From Cinnamomum chago (Eukaryota; Streptophyta; Magnoliopsida; Laurales; Lauraceae): 64,000 bases of DNA. The position numbers were made by a program, and so were the translations under genes. The stretch lies in NCBI GenBank assembly GCA_038049695.1, contig CP142452.1, forward strand, positions 107,083,001-107,147,000, read 5' to 3'. Positions 9,203 to 22,388 of the stretch are shown here, one piece after another (positions within the stretch are counted from its first letter, which is position 1; the number at the start of each line of letters is the position of its first letter). The notes below the pieces were generated by a model, which did not search any database, had not been told where the DNA came from, and worked only from the letters and a program-made list of their open reading frames with translations.

Positions 9203-12200
9203 ATGGTCGGCCTCTCTATGGATCTTGGTGAAGTGCACGCTAGTGCAATTTCTGCAACTTTCCAAAAGGAATTGACGTTGCAGTCAGCTTCCAACCTTGA
9301 GTCAATCACTGCTTGTATATCCCCTCTTGCAATTATAGGGCTTGCCCAATCCACTAGGTTTCTCTTCTCATGATCTGCACTACTTCGGATAATTGCAGGC
9401 TGGCCTGTGATTAGCTCTAACAGAACAACTCCAAAGCTATAGACGTCACTTTTCTGAGTCAAATTGTTGGAATAGAAGTACCTAAACAGAAAAAAAAAAT
9501 TCATATAGGCCACTTAGTTGTGAACAAATTATACATTGCAAACAAATCATAATGATGGTGTGGAACGTTTGGGTTCAAAGGACTAACAACGCACTCTGGA
9601 TCCAGGTACCCAGGGGTTCCCTTGACTGCTGTTGAAACGTGAGTTAATTGATCATCCTTAAAGAAAACCTTGGACAACCCAAAGTCCCCTATCTTGGCAT
9701 CTAATTTTTCATTCAATAGGATGTTGGTTGTCTTCACATCTCTATGAATTATGGCGGGTTTGCAACCATTATGCAAATACTCCAATCCTAGATACAAAAC
9801 TCAAACCATACATCAAACACGTTGCTTGGAAAAAAAAAAACCATCAAACACATTAGTTCAAAAGGAAAGTTAAATAAGCAAAAAGGAAAAAAAAAATTAT
9901 ATAACTTAGTGTCATTAACCTTGTGCGACATCCAATGCGATACAGAGTCTCTGGCCCCAGTTTAGAGCTTTTGAATTGTTGTTTGTGCCTGTAATATTCC
10001 ATTATCAATATTAGTACATATATTAACTTCATTAGTAGCAGGAGAGAGGTTGAAGGATGTAGCTACCTAATAGATGGCTTCCTAAGTTTCCTTGAGCCAT
10101 GTACTCGTATATGAGGGCCGTGGCGTCACCTTCTTGACAATAGCCAATAAAAGAAACCAAGTTTCTATGATGAACTCTCATCAAGAGTTGCACCTGCAAT
10201 ACATTTGCCAGCCTTCTATCATGTCATACTCTCAGCTGCCGCGAACACTGATGAATTGTTCTCATGCGTGCATCAAGCTAACATCAAGCACTTCTACCAA
10301 AAAAAAAAAAATTTTTCTAACAACAAAGCAACAGGTTGTTGTTCAAGTTGTGGGTTCCATTATCCATGGACAATTTCATGTTGGGCATCTCTCTTCTCAG
10401 CCTTAGAATTAATTGATGACCAAGGTTGAACATAGGGCCATAGGCCCCCAGTGCGCAATTAATAATAAATAGCTTCATTGCTGATACAGCAATGGTTTAG
10501 TCTAACCTCGTTCTTAAATTCATCATAGCCTTGAAATGTGCGAGAGAGCAGCTTGACCGATTGTATAGAGAGCATCTTCACTGCAACTTGAGTGCCATCA
10601 GCCATCTGGCCATGATAAACAGTCCCAAACCCTCCTTTGCCAATGGCCCTCTCGAAATTGTTGGTCATGGCAACAACTTCAGCGTAAGTGAACCGTCGAT
10701 TCTCAGAACGAAACGAATCTCCCAGTGTTTTGGCATCGATAATAAAATCTGCCCAAAAATGTTCATGAAATATAAGTTGAAGTGCTGAGCTTTCTATTCT
10801 TAATGCACCAACTTGACAATCAAGTTTAACAATTGATTTCTTTAGTCCGTATAACATGTCAAATAGAGTGCTCATTTATTTAACACCTCAAGCACTGATA
10901 TAAAACAAAAGAAAATGATTTGAACCTAGGGTCATTGACATGGTTTCTCCCGGTTCATTTGAACCTGGGGTCGGCCGATTAAGGCAGGTTCTGTCCATGA
11001 TTGTGCTCTGTGACCACATCTGCTTAGTCGCATGAGCGGCCACCTACATTAGGATTTATTGCTACAAAATTTAGAATGTCTTCATGCAATTGAATTTAGA
11101 TTATCAACAAGATCAATAAGATCACTACAGAAACAACGGGTGCCACAACAAGAACTGTATTATTACGTTTGTTAGAATCGCTGCCGCAAGAATCAGACAC
11201 ACAAAGAGCTGGGTTGTTATCGACACTGTCATTAAAAGATTAAACATCTTAGCAATCATATTCAACAAAGAAAACACAAGCTAGCAGGCATGAAAAGTTT
11301 CAATTGGAGTCAGTTTCAACATAGTCTTTGATTTTGTATCCTCTTCTAATGGCAGGGTTTGAAAACACCGAGTGTTCTCACTGCATGAATGGCATATCTT
11401 CTCAGGTCTGCCGCGTCTGACTGAAGGTTTTCCAGACAGTTCTTCTTATTGTCATAGTCACATTAGGAATATTAGAACTTGAAATTAAGCCAATTAAGTC
11501 CATGATTGTTTGTGATGAGGCATACCTCAACTTCAGTGATCCTTTCTTGGATTTCTCTTGCAAATTGGAAGGGACCAATCCACTGAGTTGGTTGCCACTT
11601 AAATTCCTGAAATGATTGCAGAATTCAAACACTAAGATACTACTGAATACAGGTACTTAAAAGTCCCCATCAAATGCTCTTCAACTTACAGCAAACACAG
11701 AGATGGCAAGTCTCCTAGAAAATCAGGGATAGGCCCAGTCAAGTTATTCCATGACAAATCCCTGAAAGAACACAGTTACAAGATTAGCACTATAGAAGTC
11801 TGGATCAACTTCAGCTCTTCCTATAAGATAACACGAGGCCCTTTTTTTGGACCCCTATCAAACTTAAGAGTGTTGGGCCTCTGAAAAGGGTGAACATCTA
11901 ATTGTATTTTCTATTTTAATCTAAATAGAGATTTGGCCTCTGATGAGAAAAACTATGGGACTGTTTATTTAGTTGAGCGTTTTTAGCTAAAGTGGGAGGA
12001 GGTCTACAATGTAATATTTATAATTATTTTAGATAATGACCTTGTAAAATCTTAAAATGACGTAAATGGCCAGTGTGGGTTCTACATTATAATTTTTAAA
12101 AGATGGGTCCCAATTACTACAATATCTAAAGGTGGGTCCCATGTTTACAATCATAAAAGGTAACCACACTTTGTAATTCCTTTAGGTGGGTCCCATGTTC

Positions 12201-15200
12201 ACAATAACAAAAGGAGAGAGCCCACAAATTCCTATAAAGGGTCTTATGTTCTAATTTTCATATGTAGGGAGGTCCCGTAATGTGGTTTCTAAAGGTGCCT
12301 CCCATGTACAACAATTCCTACATGGGTCCCTGTTCCCATTCCTATAGGTGGGCTGGCATTGTAGTTACTACAGTCGAGCCCATGTTCTAATTCCTAAAGT
12401 GATTCCTATGCTATAATTTCTAAAGATAGGCCTCATGTACAACAATTCATAATGGTAGGCCTATATTGTAATTTCTAAAGGTGGATTTCACATTCACAAT
12501 GACAAAAGCTGGCTCACATTTCAATTCGTATACAGGCGGATCTATGTTTTAATCCTTAAAAGTGGGACCTATGTTATATTTCTAAAGGCGAGCTCCGTGA
12601 GTAGAGAGTTTTGTAGAAATGGCTGAGAAATGTCCCTCTAAGTAGCTCTTATTTGTACATTTACCAAACACTCTATTGGGAAATAAGAGCCTTTTTATAC
12701 TATTTTTATCCAATAGACTAATGGTAAATTAGAATTTAAAAATCAGAGCCTTTTATGTTAGATTAGACTAGACTTTGCACATGGATTTATGGTGAAGTAC
12801 TAGTTAGACATCAGCAAGAGAAATGGTTGAAATTATGGCCCAGGTGCAATCTGATCCAATGGCTTCGATCTTGGACTAGGGCCATATATCTATGCAATTA
12901 TTCGTTGCAATGATGTAACTGCAAACTTACAAGGACTGGATGGACTTGAGATTGGCAATAGAAGCAGCTATTTCTCCCTTCAATCCAAAAGAAGAAATGT
13001 TCCTGTGTTGAGAGAATATACAACTTTCATCAAGGCAGATTAACATTAACAAAAATTTTCTATGCATCTGTTATTTTTCATGCAGGGTGGAACTCACAAG
13101 GATACGATTGTAGGGGCATAGGAAAGGGCGTTGTCGCAAGTCAAGCCCACCCATGAGTAAATTTTGGGTTCACATGGATCCCCCATCCAGTTTCTCTCCA
13201 CTTTGTAAGTAGCTTTTAAGTCAAACATGGCTTCAACTGATTTCCACAAATTAAGAAAAGAAACCTTCAACTGATCAGTTTTAGCTAGCCTTTGAATGTG
13301 AGAGACAATGAAATTGATCGTCAAAATAGTAACTCTTTCTTCAGCTAACAACAATCAATAGTTAATCCCCTAGGATCAGTCAAATAGCAAAGACCAATTG
13401 ATTTTATTTATTATAAATGGTTATTTCATAAATCCCATTTATATTTTTTATGAGGTTTCGAAGTTAACTTGTGATTTGTAAATCTTTTAGCATTAGAACT
13501 TATCATACAGCTTGTAGCTTGTAAGTTTTAGATTTTTCATTTGTAAATCTCATTTCAAGTTGAAAATTAAGTATCATACTTACAAGTTTCATTTTTCCAT
13601 TTGTAGATTTTATTTCAAGTTGGAGAAAATATCATACTTATAAATTATCATACTTCAACTTTATTTGAAGTTGGGAATTATCATAATTGTAAGTTTCTTT
13701 GTTTTTTCAGTTGTCAAGTTCGAAAGTATCACGCAAAGTTGCAAACTTTATTTCTTATTGGATATTATAACAATGTCTTGTGCGTTTTTTTTTATTTGAA
13801 ATGCAATGTTAACAATATTTAAAGTTCAAGTGTTTAATATTACTTGCATTTTTTGGTTAAATGTTAACTATTTTAAAATTTTTAATTTTATTTTAATTCT
13901 CTAACAGAATTAATATATACTTCAGGCTGGCCCATGCGGACCCTCATGACCGACCACGGCACGAGCCTAGCCGTGCCTGTGGGCCTTGTCGGGCAGAGGC
14001 CATGCCACGCTAGGCACGACACAACTCGGGCACAGTTGAATCAAGGCCCATTTTACACCCCCTACACACACAAGACATAGGGACATGCATACATACCATC
14101 TTGTTCTCCTGTTGGTGTTGTGGGGAGGGATACAATAGTGAAAGGCTCTATAGCATTAATGATTGGAGGACGGTTGGAATTCGGTGTCTTCTTAAATGTA
14201 CATGAGTAGTTATATTGGCCACTCAATGGTTGGGGGGTTTGGATGGTGGTCGTGACAAGGTACTCTGGGCGCAAAGGCTGGCTACCATCGCATGAGTTGC
14301 TGCCACAGCATACAGTGAATTCTCTCGTCGTGTTAGGGCCAAGTAGCTCAAGTTCGGCAAAGTGCATGTAAACATGAAATTGCGTGGAGGAATCGTCTGC
14401 CGTCCATGAATAGTCCAATGTAGCACTGTCATTGATTGGACGAACTGCAGTCATCATGACCGTCGAGAGTGGTTCAATCACCCCATCCTTATTTGTCACA
14501 TTGTGTGTGGTGTTAAAGGAAATCCAACTAGTGTCCTCTTTTGGCTCCCAAATGAGATCAAAAGGGTCCTCTGGATACCTGCACAAACAATAGTGATTGC
14601 CATGACACTTGAAAATTGATAAATAAATAATAAATGTCGGTCTTTTAGAGACGTGGAAGCCCTTGTGAACAATCTAATCCCTTGGATTGATATCCATTCT
14701 AATGTGAATTACCGTCTGAATTGAATTTTTCTTAGAAAAATAGTATGCATTTTAGAACCATAAAACTTAAGGAGCGTTTGATCAAGAGGTTACAATGATC
14801 GATTGGCAAAAGTCTAGCCATAGTGAAAGGCAGACTAATAAACAAATGTTATTTTAAACTAAATGAAATTTTCTCTTGTAAATGTCTGCACCGGAATGCC
14901 GTGCAATAAAATCAATGTCTCTTGTACTAGATCGAGGAGAAAATCACCCTGTGAGAGATAGAGATGAATTTAGTATGCACCTGATATCGTCAGTGTAACT
15001 GGATCGTCCATAGTCAAATCGGCCCTCAGTCATGAGAGACATGAGAGACTGGCTCTCATTCACAACACCATACATTGAATTGTTCAGTGGCCGTAGCTCA
15101 AGTGCGGATATGAAAGGTGTTCCATATCCCGTATTCACAAGGCAAACAGATATAAAGTTCATCGTTGCTATAGTGAGCATCTCTACATAGAATGCATAAG

Positions 15201-18119
15201 TTGCATCAGATATAGAGATGGTATTCCAAAGGTTCACACCTATGTAGAGGTCAAACTCCGGTGTGCTATTTTTGCCATCATAGTCTCCATACATAAAGTA
15301 GGCTCTGATGAAATACTTGTTGCTCTTGTTTACAGAACCCAACTTGTAACAGTTGCGGTTTCCATTCGGAAAGCTTCTGACGGTTCTGTAGAATCGTCTA
15401 AGATTATCTGCAGGGATTCTAACATTTTCGTTTATACCCGTCTCAATAAATTGAGCATCTGAAATATAGGTAATGCTATCACCGTCTGTATAAATGGAGT
15501 CATTACTAGCCAAGCCACAATCTATGCTGATGAAGCCTGCAGGAAAAGAAATAATGATTAGAAAAAAAGAGCATAAGATTAATTTATTACTGTTCTGGTA
15601 GCTAATGTCGGAAAGAAAAGAATAAAAGATGCAACTAAACCACACATAAGACACATAGATTTACGTAGTTCCCTTTATCTTGAGATACATCCCCGTATCA
15701 CACCGATTCATTATGCTTAAGGGCAGAAGATAAGAATACAAGATACAACTTCTCTGACGGCTATACTAGGGTTACATAATAGCGTTATATGAAGACTACC
15801 AGCGACAGTGGACCTTAATTAACAGTCTGGCACGGATGAGATCGGGCTCCACACATAACAGCTAATGATCCTTAAACTAGGTCATCAGCATTGTCATACC
15901 CTATTGGTCATCAGCATTGTCATACCCTATTGGCTTAAAATTGGTCTACTTTTTCACCTAATCATATTTAAAACATGGCATTGTCATTATAAAAGTTAAC
16001 TCCAAGTGTAAACATTTGTGGATATCGTATAATAAAAATAAATAATAATTTTATATATTGGGCGTAGTATTCATAAATTTTTAAGTTGCTTATATCAAAC
16101 AATCATTATATATTAAGCAAATGAAGAAAATCAATCTTCGCAATAATCATCATTGGATTGATCTCATGCATCCATAATATTTAACTCGCTACATAAAAAA
16201 GTAAAAAAGATTGTACATTGGCTCAAAATTATCACCATTACTATGGCAGAATCCCAACTGTTTGGGTTCTTCTCCTGAGGACCATCGGATAGCCAATTAT
16301 AAAGGCATTCGCTCCTGATGCTAGCATGCACTGAAGTGTCCTTTTAGGATTGCAACTTCCTGAGAGAAATGTTGAAGTCACATTTTTGTCAACCAAATGC
16401 TTGGGATTCCTCACTGGTTTTCACTAAGAAATTGGAAAATTCACATTTGACAATTGACCCCCCTACTCTTTCCTTTATTAATGATATGACCCTTATTTTT
16501 CTTTTACTCTCCCTCTATATGTCTAAAAGGATTTTAAAAAAATAAATAAATGATGAGACATAGTGTTTTACTTCATAATGTTTGGATGGAAAAGGTAAAA
16601 AGAAGAACGAAAAAGTGATGTGGCTGTTTTACTCTTAAAGCTTTGTAGGCCCACTAGAATGAATGTTAGTCTAATTATTCAAATCAATGGCAACGGATGT
16701 AACCAATCAAACAAGATAGAACTAGTAACTAAATCTACCAAGCAATCACCACAAGAAGGCAAATATAAATTTAAAGTGGAAACCATTTTCAAGGAGAAAA
16801 ACCATAATCTTGAAATCAAAAACTCACGAACAGTTACAAGATATACTCACAGCTCCTTTACCTCAGTCATTACCTTGACCTAAGGACTATTGGCATTCAT
16901 GAATTACTTTGATTGCCACCACTCTCACCATGCATCGTTCTTCTTACTTAATCTCCTCGCACCTTGTCAACTAAGATAATCAATCTTCTACAAGAGAGTA
17001 GAAGCAACAAAACCGTCTAGAGCAGCCCTTCAGAACAATCTCTTAATGGCTCTAGAAAATAATTCTCTCTCTAAGATATCTCTTACTCAAATTAATGAGA
17101 GATGCGGTGTATCTCTTTGGATTGAGAGAATCACCCAATTTATAGTCTCTAATCCGTGCATAAGAGTCCTAATCATAATCCACTAAGAATATCAAACATT
17201 TTCCAACTCTATAAAAGAGTTTGGATCGGATCGGACTGGGCTTGTCCGGCGTATCTGGCCTTTGTGGCCTCACATGAACTATCACCAATTAATGACCCTT
17301 ACATACTCCATTGGTGTTTAGATGAAAAGTGGAGAGGGGAGCACAAAACCAGAAAAAATAGCAATTTGGTTTTGGAACTTTTCCGTGAAATTGCCAACAA
17401 ACTCATAGTTGAGTGGTATCAGCATCTGTTTCACACACTTGTTCAAGCATCAATCCCTACACCCTCAAAATATCACTCTTAGACCAATAGTAAAACATAG
17501 AAAAGAATATATCTGCTAACAAATGTGTAGTAAAACATTTCTCTAGGATTTTTTTTTTAAAAGGCCAAGAAAGGAAGGGTGGTGTACAACTAAGCCAAAC
17601 ATAAATCTCTAAATTATTTATGTAGAAGAGAGGTGCATAAGCGCCGAGCTACTGTCTATCCAATTTGCATATATACCACGTGGAACTCAGAATCCTTCCA
17701 TGTATAGAGCCATGAGACCCTAATTAGAAGGGATGGATCCTCTACGTGCCAATGGCCCAATACCAATATATATATATAAAAAAAACTACAGTTGTTTAAA
17801 CCACAAGATAATGAGAGTATCAGCTAATTTTGCATCCAGGGCTCATGCAAAGCTAGCTTTCTTAGCGTTGACTGCAAATACACCGAAAGAAAGCTTGCAA
17901 ATACGAGAAGAAAGTCCACACAAATGGAAAGGGAGACCGCACACTCTGTTAGAAGTGGTGTATTCAGGGTTCCAATCCTGAACATCCAAGTAAAAACTAT
18001 CACTCCTTACTACTCACGTAAGGAGCCGTTATGTTGCTCTAGGTTTGTTTCTTACCTTGTTGGCCATGAACTCGAATCACCAAAGCAAAGATACCCCAAA
18101 CAAGCAGAAGCCGAACCAT
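9203..18119 (-). pseudogene. RLK-A: malectin-like LRR receptor kinase, pseudogene
   Basis: LRR-RLK subfamily I layout, a plasma-membrane receptor kinase. Exons on the minus strand: 18119-18056 (signal peptide), 15536-14981 and 14578-14097 (malectin-like), 13236-13098, three LRR exons 13002-12931, 11761-11690 and 11606-11526, membrane exon from 11225, kinase exons 10748-10507, 10193-10067, 9988-9920, 9787-9595 and 9481-9203. Splice phases match RLK-B throughout. Two lesions are visible. First, a net 31-bp loss removes the juxtamembrane codons and the donor of the membrane exon, leaving a TAA at 11096-11098. Second, the Tat element cuts the last exon after the R-P-T of kinase subdomain XI, so about 45 C-terminal codons should lie beyond the window. 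The kinase exons keep HRD and DFG. A truncated membrane-anchored ectodomain could still be made from the upstream exons. Confidence 0.88.
16640..17480 (-). mobile_element. Copia-like LTR fragment in RLK-A intron 1
   Basis: Part of a repeat family with three copies in the window: here, 18960-20030 in the same orientation, and 30120-30760 reversed. Shared blocks include caccacaagaaggca, aaaatcaaaaactc, gttacaagatatactcac and agagtagaagcaac. Near 17412 the stretch gagtggtatcagcatc resembles the initiator-tRNA primer site that follows copia LTRs. No coding region remains. Element class is inferred from style only. Confidence 0.4.
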
Positions 18120-18345
18120 TCTTATTCACAAGTTGACGAACAACCCTTCAACTCAAATGACTGAAATCTGTTAGGCCCATCTGTTAAAGTAGCCGGCTTG
18201 CTAGGTGATTCCTCCTTTTTATATTTATTGGATTTTGATGTTAAGTGAGCAGTAGTAGCCACCTCACTACCGATTATAGTTGACCTGAGACAAGTACATG
18301 GTTTTAAGTCTTCTACTATAATTTAAATTTAGTCAATACTCATCT
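18120..18345 (-). promoter_or_regulatory. RLK-A promoter with conserved W-box block
   Basis: A TATA-like stretch (tataaaaagg on the minus strand, about 18213-18224) lies about 100 bases upstream of the ATG. A block of about 70 bases (18272-18340) is nearly identical to one upstream of RLK-B (32577-32645). It contains TTGACC at 18280-18285, a W-box core bound by WRKY factors, which drive defence and senescence genes of this family. The regulatory role is inferred. Confidence 0.5.
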
Positions 18346-18959
18346 GAGGCAGACCAGAAGATGACACACAATGGTCCAGATTGCTGCCCAATCATGAGAT
18401 GAATGGTACGGATATTCTTCCTGAATCATATATTCCATTCCCGAATAAAAAAATTACTAGAACAGGTCGTGTGAAGACTTGTCACATCCTAGCAATTTTT
18501 CGCTAGATTATGTACTGAAATGATCCTCCTACGTACCGAACAAACATAATAAATCAAACATGCTTTAGGGGAAATAAATAAATAAAAAACAAAGACATGG
18601 TAGCATGCTAGAATAGTGATTAAGTAATTGCAACTGGTTTATGTAAATATAGACTATAATCAACCAATAGGAGCCCAGTTTCCAGCTCTTTGAGACAAGA
18701 CTAAAGATGTTCTACATTGAAATAATAGAGGGACATCATATGAAAGCGATTTCTAACCTTCTCTTCATAAGAAATGATTTATTACTGAGTTGGAAAAAAA
18801 TAATTTATTTTTTTTCTTCCTTCAGCACCAAAAAAAAAAAAAAAGAAAGTTTTACCAAGCAGCACAAAGATGAAAAGCACAACAACTCAAGCCTTTCCAT
18901 TCCTATGAAGGAATCGTTGGGGTTGCACAAACTTAAAGTTTTGCAGGTTACAATAATGG

Positions 18960-20030
18960 ATACTAGTTCTAATTAACCAATACAGTGGACATAACCAAAT
19001 AAATAAGATAGAACGTACCAGCAATCTACCAATCACGCACCACAAGAAGGCAGACATAATATTTAACGTGGAAACCCTATCCAGGTAAACAAACCACGAA
19101 CTAGAAATCAAAAACTCGTGAATAGTTACAAGATATACTCACGACTTCTTTACCTCAGTCGGTACCTCGACCTAAGAACTGTAGTTGTTCTTGCACAACT
19201 TTTCGCTGCCACGACTTTCACCATGCACCGTTATCCTGACTTGATCTTCTCACATCTTGTCAACCAAGATGACTTTTCGTATCTTGTCAGCCAAGATGAA
19301 CTATCTTGTATAAGAGAGTAGAAGCAACGATAACTTTCTAGAGTAGCCCTTCAGAACAATCTATCAATGGTTCTAAAGAATCAAATAATATATCTTAGGG
19401 TATCCTCACCTCAGGTTAGGGTTGTAAACGGGTCGGTTCCTATCCGGGTCCATGGTGGATCCGGAACCAGAACCGTTGAGGAGAAGGTGGATTCGAATTT
19501 AGACCCAGAACCGGTTTCTTGGCTCTAGAACCAGAACCAGAATCATATATGGGAGGGGCCTGGATCCAAGTTCGGGTTTAGGAAGAGAATGATATTAAAA
19601 AAACATGATTTTTAGGAGAGATTTTCGAAAATTAAGGTAATATATCGGGTCTTGGGTCCATGGGTCCGAACCAAGGTGGAACCGGACCTAAACTCATTTA
19701 CTTATCGGGCCTAAATAAGAATTCAGACCCTGTTTTTAACGGGTCGGAACCCCCCGGTAATCGAAGAATCAAGTACCCATTTACATCCCTACCTCATATC
19801 AATGAGAGAACTAATTGATGTGTCTAATCTTCAATATGCATATCTACCTTTAGGGTTGATAGGAACACCCTATTTATAACCTCAAATTCGTACCTTGTAG
19901 TTAGAACACAAATAGGACTTAAAGTGGGAAACAAAGTTTCAAAAGGAAACTAATTCGCAATAGAACTGGAGACTTTCCCATTGTGCCCGCGCCATCCGAT
20001 CAATCAGATCACCCAAAATAATTAGGGCAC
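18960..20030 (-). mobile_element. Copia-like LTR fragment between RLK-A and RLK-B
   Basis: Same repeat family as 16640-17480 over its first 430 bases and again after 19792, interrupted by the MITE at 19417-19791. No protein domain was found. It is an old fragment lying upstream of RLK-A. Confidence 0.4.
19417..19791 (+). mobile_element. 375-bp hAT-like MITE (family 1, copy 1)
   Basis: Ends are TAGGGTTGTAAACGGG and CCCATTTACATCCCTA, an imperfect terminal inverted repeat of about 16 bp. Flanks cctcaggt and cctcatat suggest a diverged 8-bp target duplication. A second copy lies at 36847-37231 in opposite orientation. The interior is rich in gggtcc/ggaacc motifs and non-coding. Confidence 0.7.
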
Positions 20031-20328
20031 ATCAAACCACCGATTGATCTCACAGAGGGTCCGATCGATCGGTCCTCATGGAATCGCCCGATCTTCACTT
20101 TTCTTTGATTCAGCTCTTTTGATGACACAACTACGGTCCATTCTAAAATATATTAGAAAATACAACTTAATGGACCCAAATTTTTATCCAACTCATGAAT
20201 TAGCCAATATAAAAATACTTACACAAACATATCCTTAATTTGTTGTCATCTAAGAACGAATCTTGTATATTGAGCAAATTGAGCTTTACCAGGCCTTTTG
20301 GTAATTAAAACCTTAGTTCTAAAACTCG

Positions 20329-20848
20329 ACCAAGCTACTCAAACTGCACTCTCTTAGAAACTCGGTCTTCATTGAGCTTCTGACAGACTTAAATTAGCAC
20401 AATTAAGAGAGGGTTGACCCAATATTTGATAGAGACTCAATTGACTTGGCTAAGGCCTGACTTAATTCAGAGAAAAATATTTAGAACGCCAAAGCAAGAG
20501 GGATTAAGATAACAGAGAACTCACTTAAGAATGCCGAAGTAAACGAACTCCATTGCTTGTCTTGGTGCCCAACCTCTCTGTCCCTAGATAATATATGTTT
20601 CCAATCAGGTAGAAACTTAATATATAGACTTTAATTTCCTGCTTTAGACCACACACTCTTCCAAACATCTTCAATGTATTTAGATCACCATCGACTGATA
20701 ATCAAATTACATAAAAAAAACACCCTAGCAAGGTATTTTTACGTAAAGGGCATGAGAGGTTTTCCACTAATGAAGAAATGAAGCATGGTGATAAAATTTC
20801 TAAAAAATTGTTAATCGGCTTTACGTACAGACATTCTTAATGACTCTA
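20329..20848. repeat. 520-bp dispersed repeat, copy 1
   Basis: Matches 37526-38191 in the same orientation over its full length, sharing for example gagcttct, ttagcacaattaagagag, gccaaagcaagag and atgtttccaatcaggtagaa, and ending at cagacattcttaatgact. The other copy carries a primer-site-like sequence, so this may be a retrotransposon LTR. No coding sequence. Confidence 0.6.
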
Positions 20849-22388
20849 GAAGTATCCCTAGCCCTGATGTTCTTCATCGTCTCATTTCTTCTGTTGAGAT
20901 GTATTAATTAATTTAGACTAAAAATTGGCTTTAAGCATCACTAAAACTAATTAGGGAAACACTTTAAACTTAAAGGATCTAGGACCTTGATCAATTCGGA
21001 CTTAAATTAATCTAAAAATCACTGAACCAACAAAAAACTTAAGACAGCCATCCTGGGCGCCACCCCTTAGGAGCCCAGCTTGTCAAATTCACCTGGGCGC
21101 TTATGCATGCTCATTCCATAAAATCCTTCAATTAAAAACTAAATCCAATTGATTAAGACCATAATCCAATCCCAATAAATACAGTAAAACACTTTTAACT
21201 TTAAAAAAACTCAGAATCTTAATTAATTTAGAGTAAAAGTAACCAAAAAAGAACCCAAAAAAAACCTCAAAGCCCCAAAGCAGATAGCCTGGGCGCCACC
21301 CCCTGGGCGCCCTACCTGCTCACTCCCTACAAAACTTCAAAAACGAAAAAACCCGAGTTAGAACCATATCCTAGGTTGGGAGAGAAGAAGAAGAAAGGGC
21401 CCCAAATGTTAGTTTGAAGAAAATGAAGAAAAAATCCATAAAAAAAAAAACTCATTCCAGCTTGATGTCTTGATTTGAAATGTTATTGAAAAACTGAAGC
21501 CCTATTATGATATGATCATTTGAAATATGGGTAAAAGTCTAGCACTATTTTGAAATATTACCTTCAGTCTAAGCAGTTTCAAAGAACCATATCCTAGGTT
21601 GGGAGAGAAGAAGAAGAAAGGGCCCCAAATGGTAGTTTGAAGAAAATGAATAAAAAATCCATCAAAAAACTCATTCTAGCTGGATGTCTTGATTTGAAAT
21701 GTTAATGAAAATCTTAAGCCCTATTATGATATGATCATTTGAAATATGGGTAAAAGTCGAGCACTATTTTGAAATATTACCTTCAGTTTAAGCAGTTTCA
21801 AATCATAATAAGTGCATAATCTGCTTAAGCAATATATCACGAATTTCTCTAGAGCGTATAACAATGTTATAGTGACTTTACTAAGCCACTGTGAGCCATG
21901 CAAATTGCAACTGTATCTTCCATTTTTTAATAGAGAGGTCATAAGGGCATGTTTATGTATGCTAAGAAAACCCCCACCCACCCACCCGAACCCCTCCCCA
22001 AAAATCCCAAATCAGAACCACTTTTCCACGGAATTGCATAAAAATTTGTTTCTTTTTCTTTACTTTTCTTTTTTTTCCTGGAAAAGCATTGAATTTTCTG
22101 CACAGCAAAAACCTGGAATTTTCTGCACCATGAAAAATCATTTTCACTTACCTGCTTTTCCCACAAAAAAGCAATTGCACAAACGTACGTATTCGAATGA
22201 ACAAAAATCATCATGTTTCAGATACCACTTTAATATTTACAAACAATCAATTCACCACACAGTATCACAATATATCATCATCATGGGATATAAGTTATCA
22301 AGTTAACTATCAAAATGTATCATTATCATGGCATTTGAAAATCAATTCGTCACCAGGAACTGGAACTTCGTGTGATGCTAAAGTCCCG
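20849..22388. other. Intergenic AT-rich region and RLK-B 3' flank
   Basis: No gene seen. Two segments contain cctgggcgcc motifs (near 21050 and 21290). From 21361 there is a 222-bp tandem duplication (listed separately). From about 21960 to the RLK-B stop the sequence resembles the 3' flank of RLK-C (36300-36700), including runs of accc and a ttctgca motif, showing that the duplication unit extended beyond the coding region. Confidence 0.6.
21361..21803. repeat. 222-bp tandem duplication
   Basis: Two adjacent copies, 21361-21582 and 21583-21803, each starting gaaccatatcctaggttggg and ending with aagcagtttcaaa. They differ by a few substitutions and small indels, so the duplication is fairly recent. 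Non-coding. Confidence 0.93.

Noticed and set aside
9501-9797. Reading D-P-E-C at the end of an RLK-A exon as a mutation of the conserved D-P-E-Y
   Set aside because: The Cys codon is read into the intron; splicing at ga/gtgcgt restores the Glu-Tyr across the junction, as in RLK-B.
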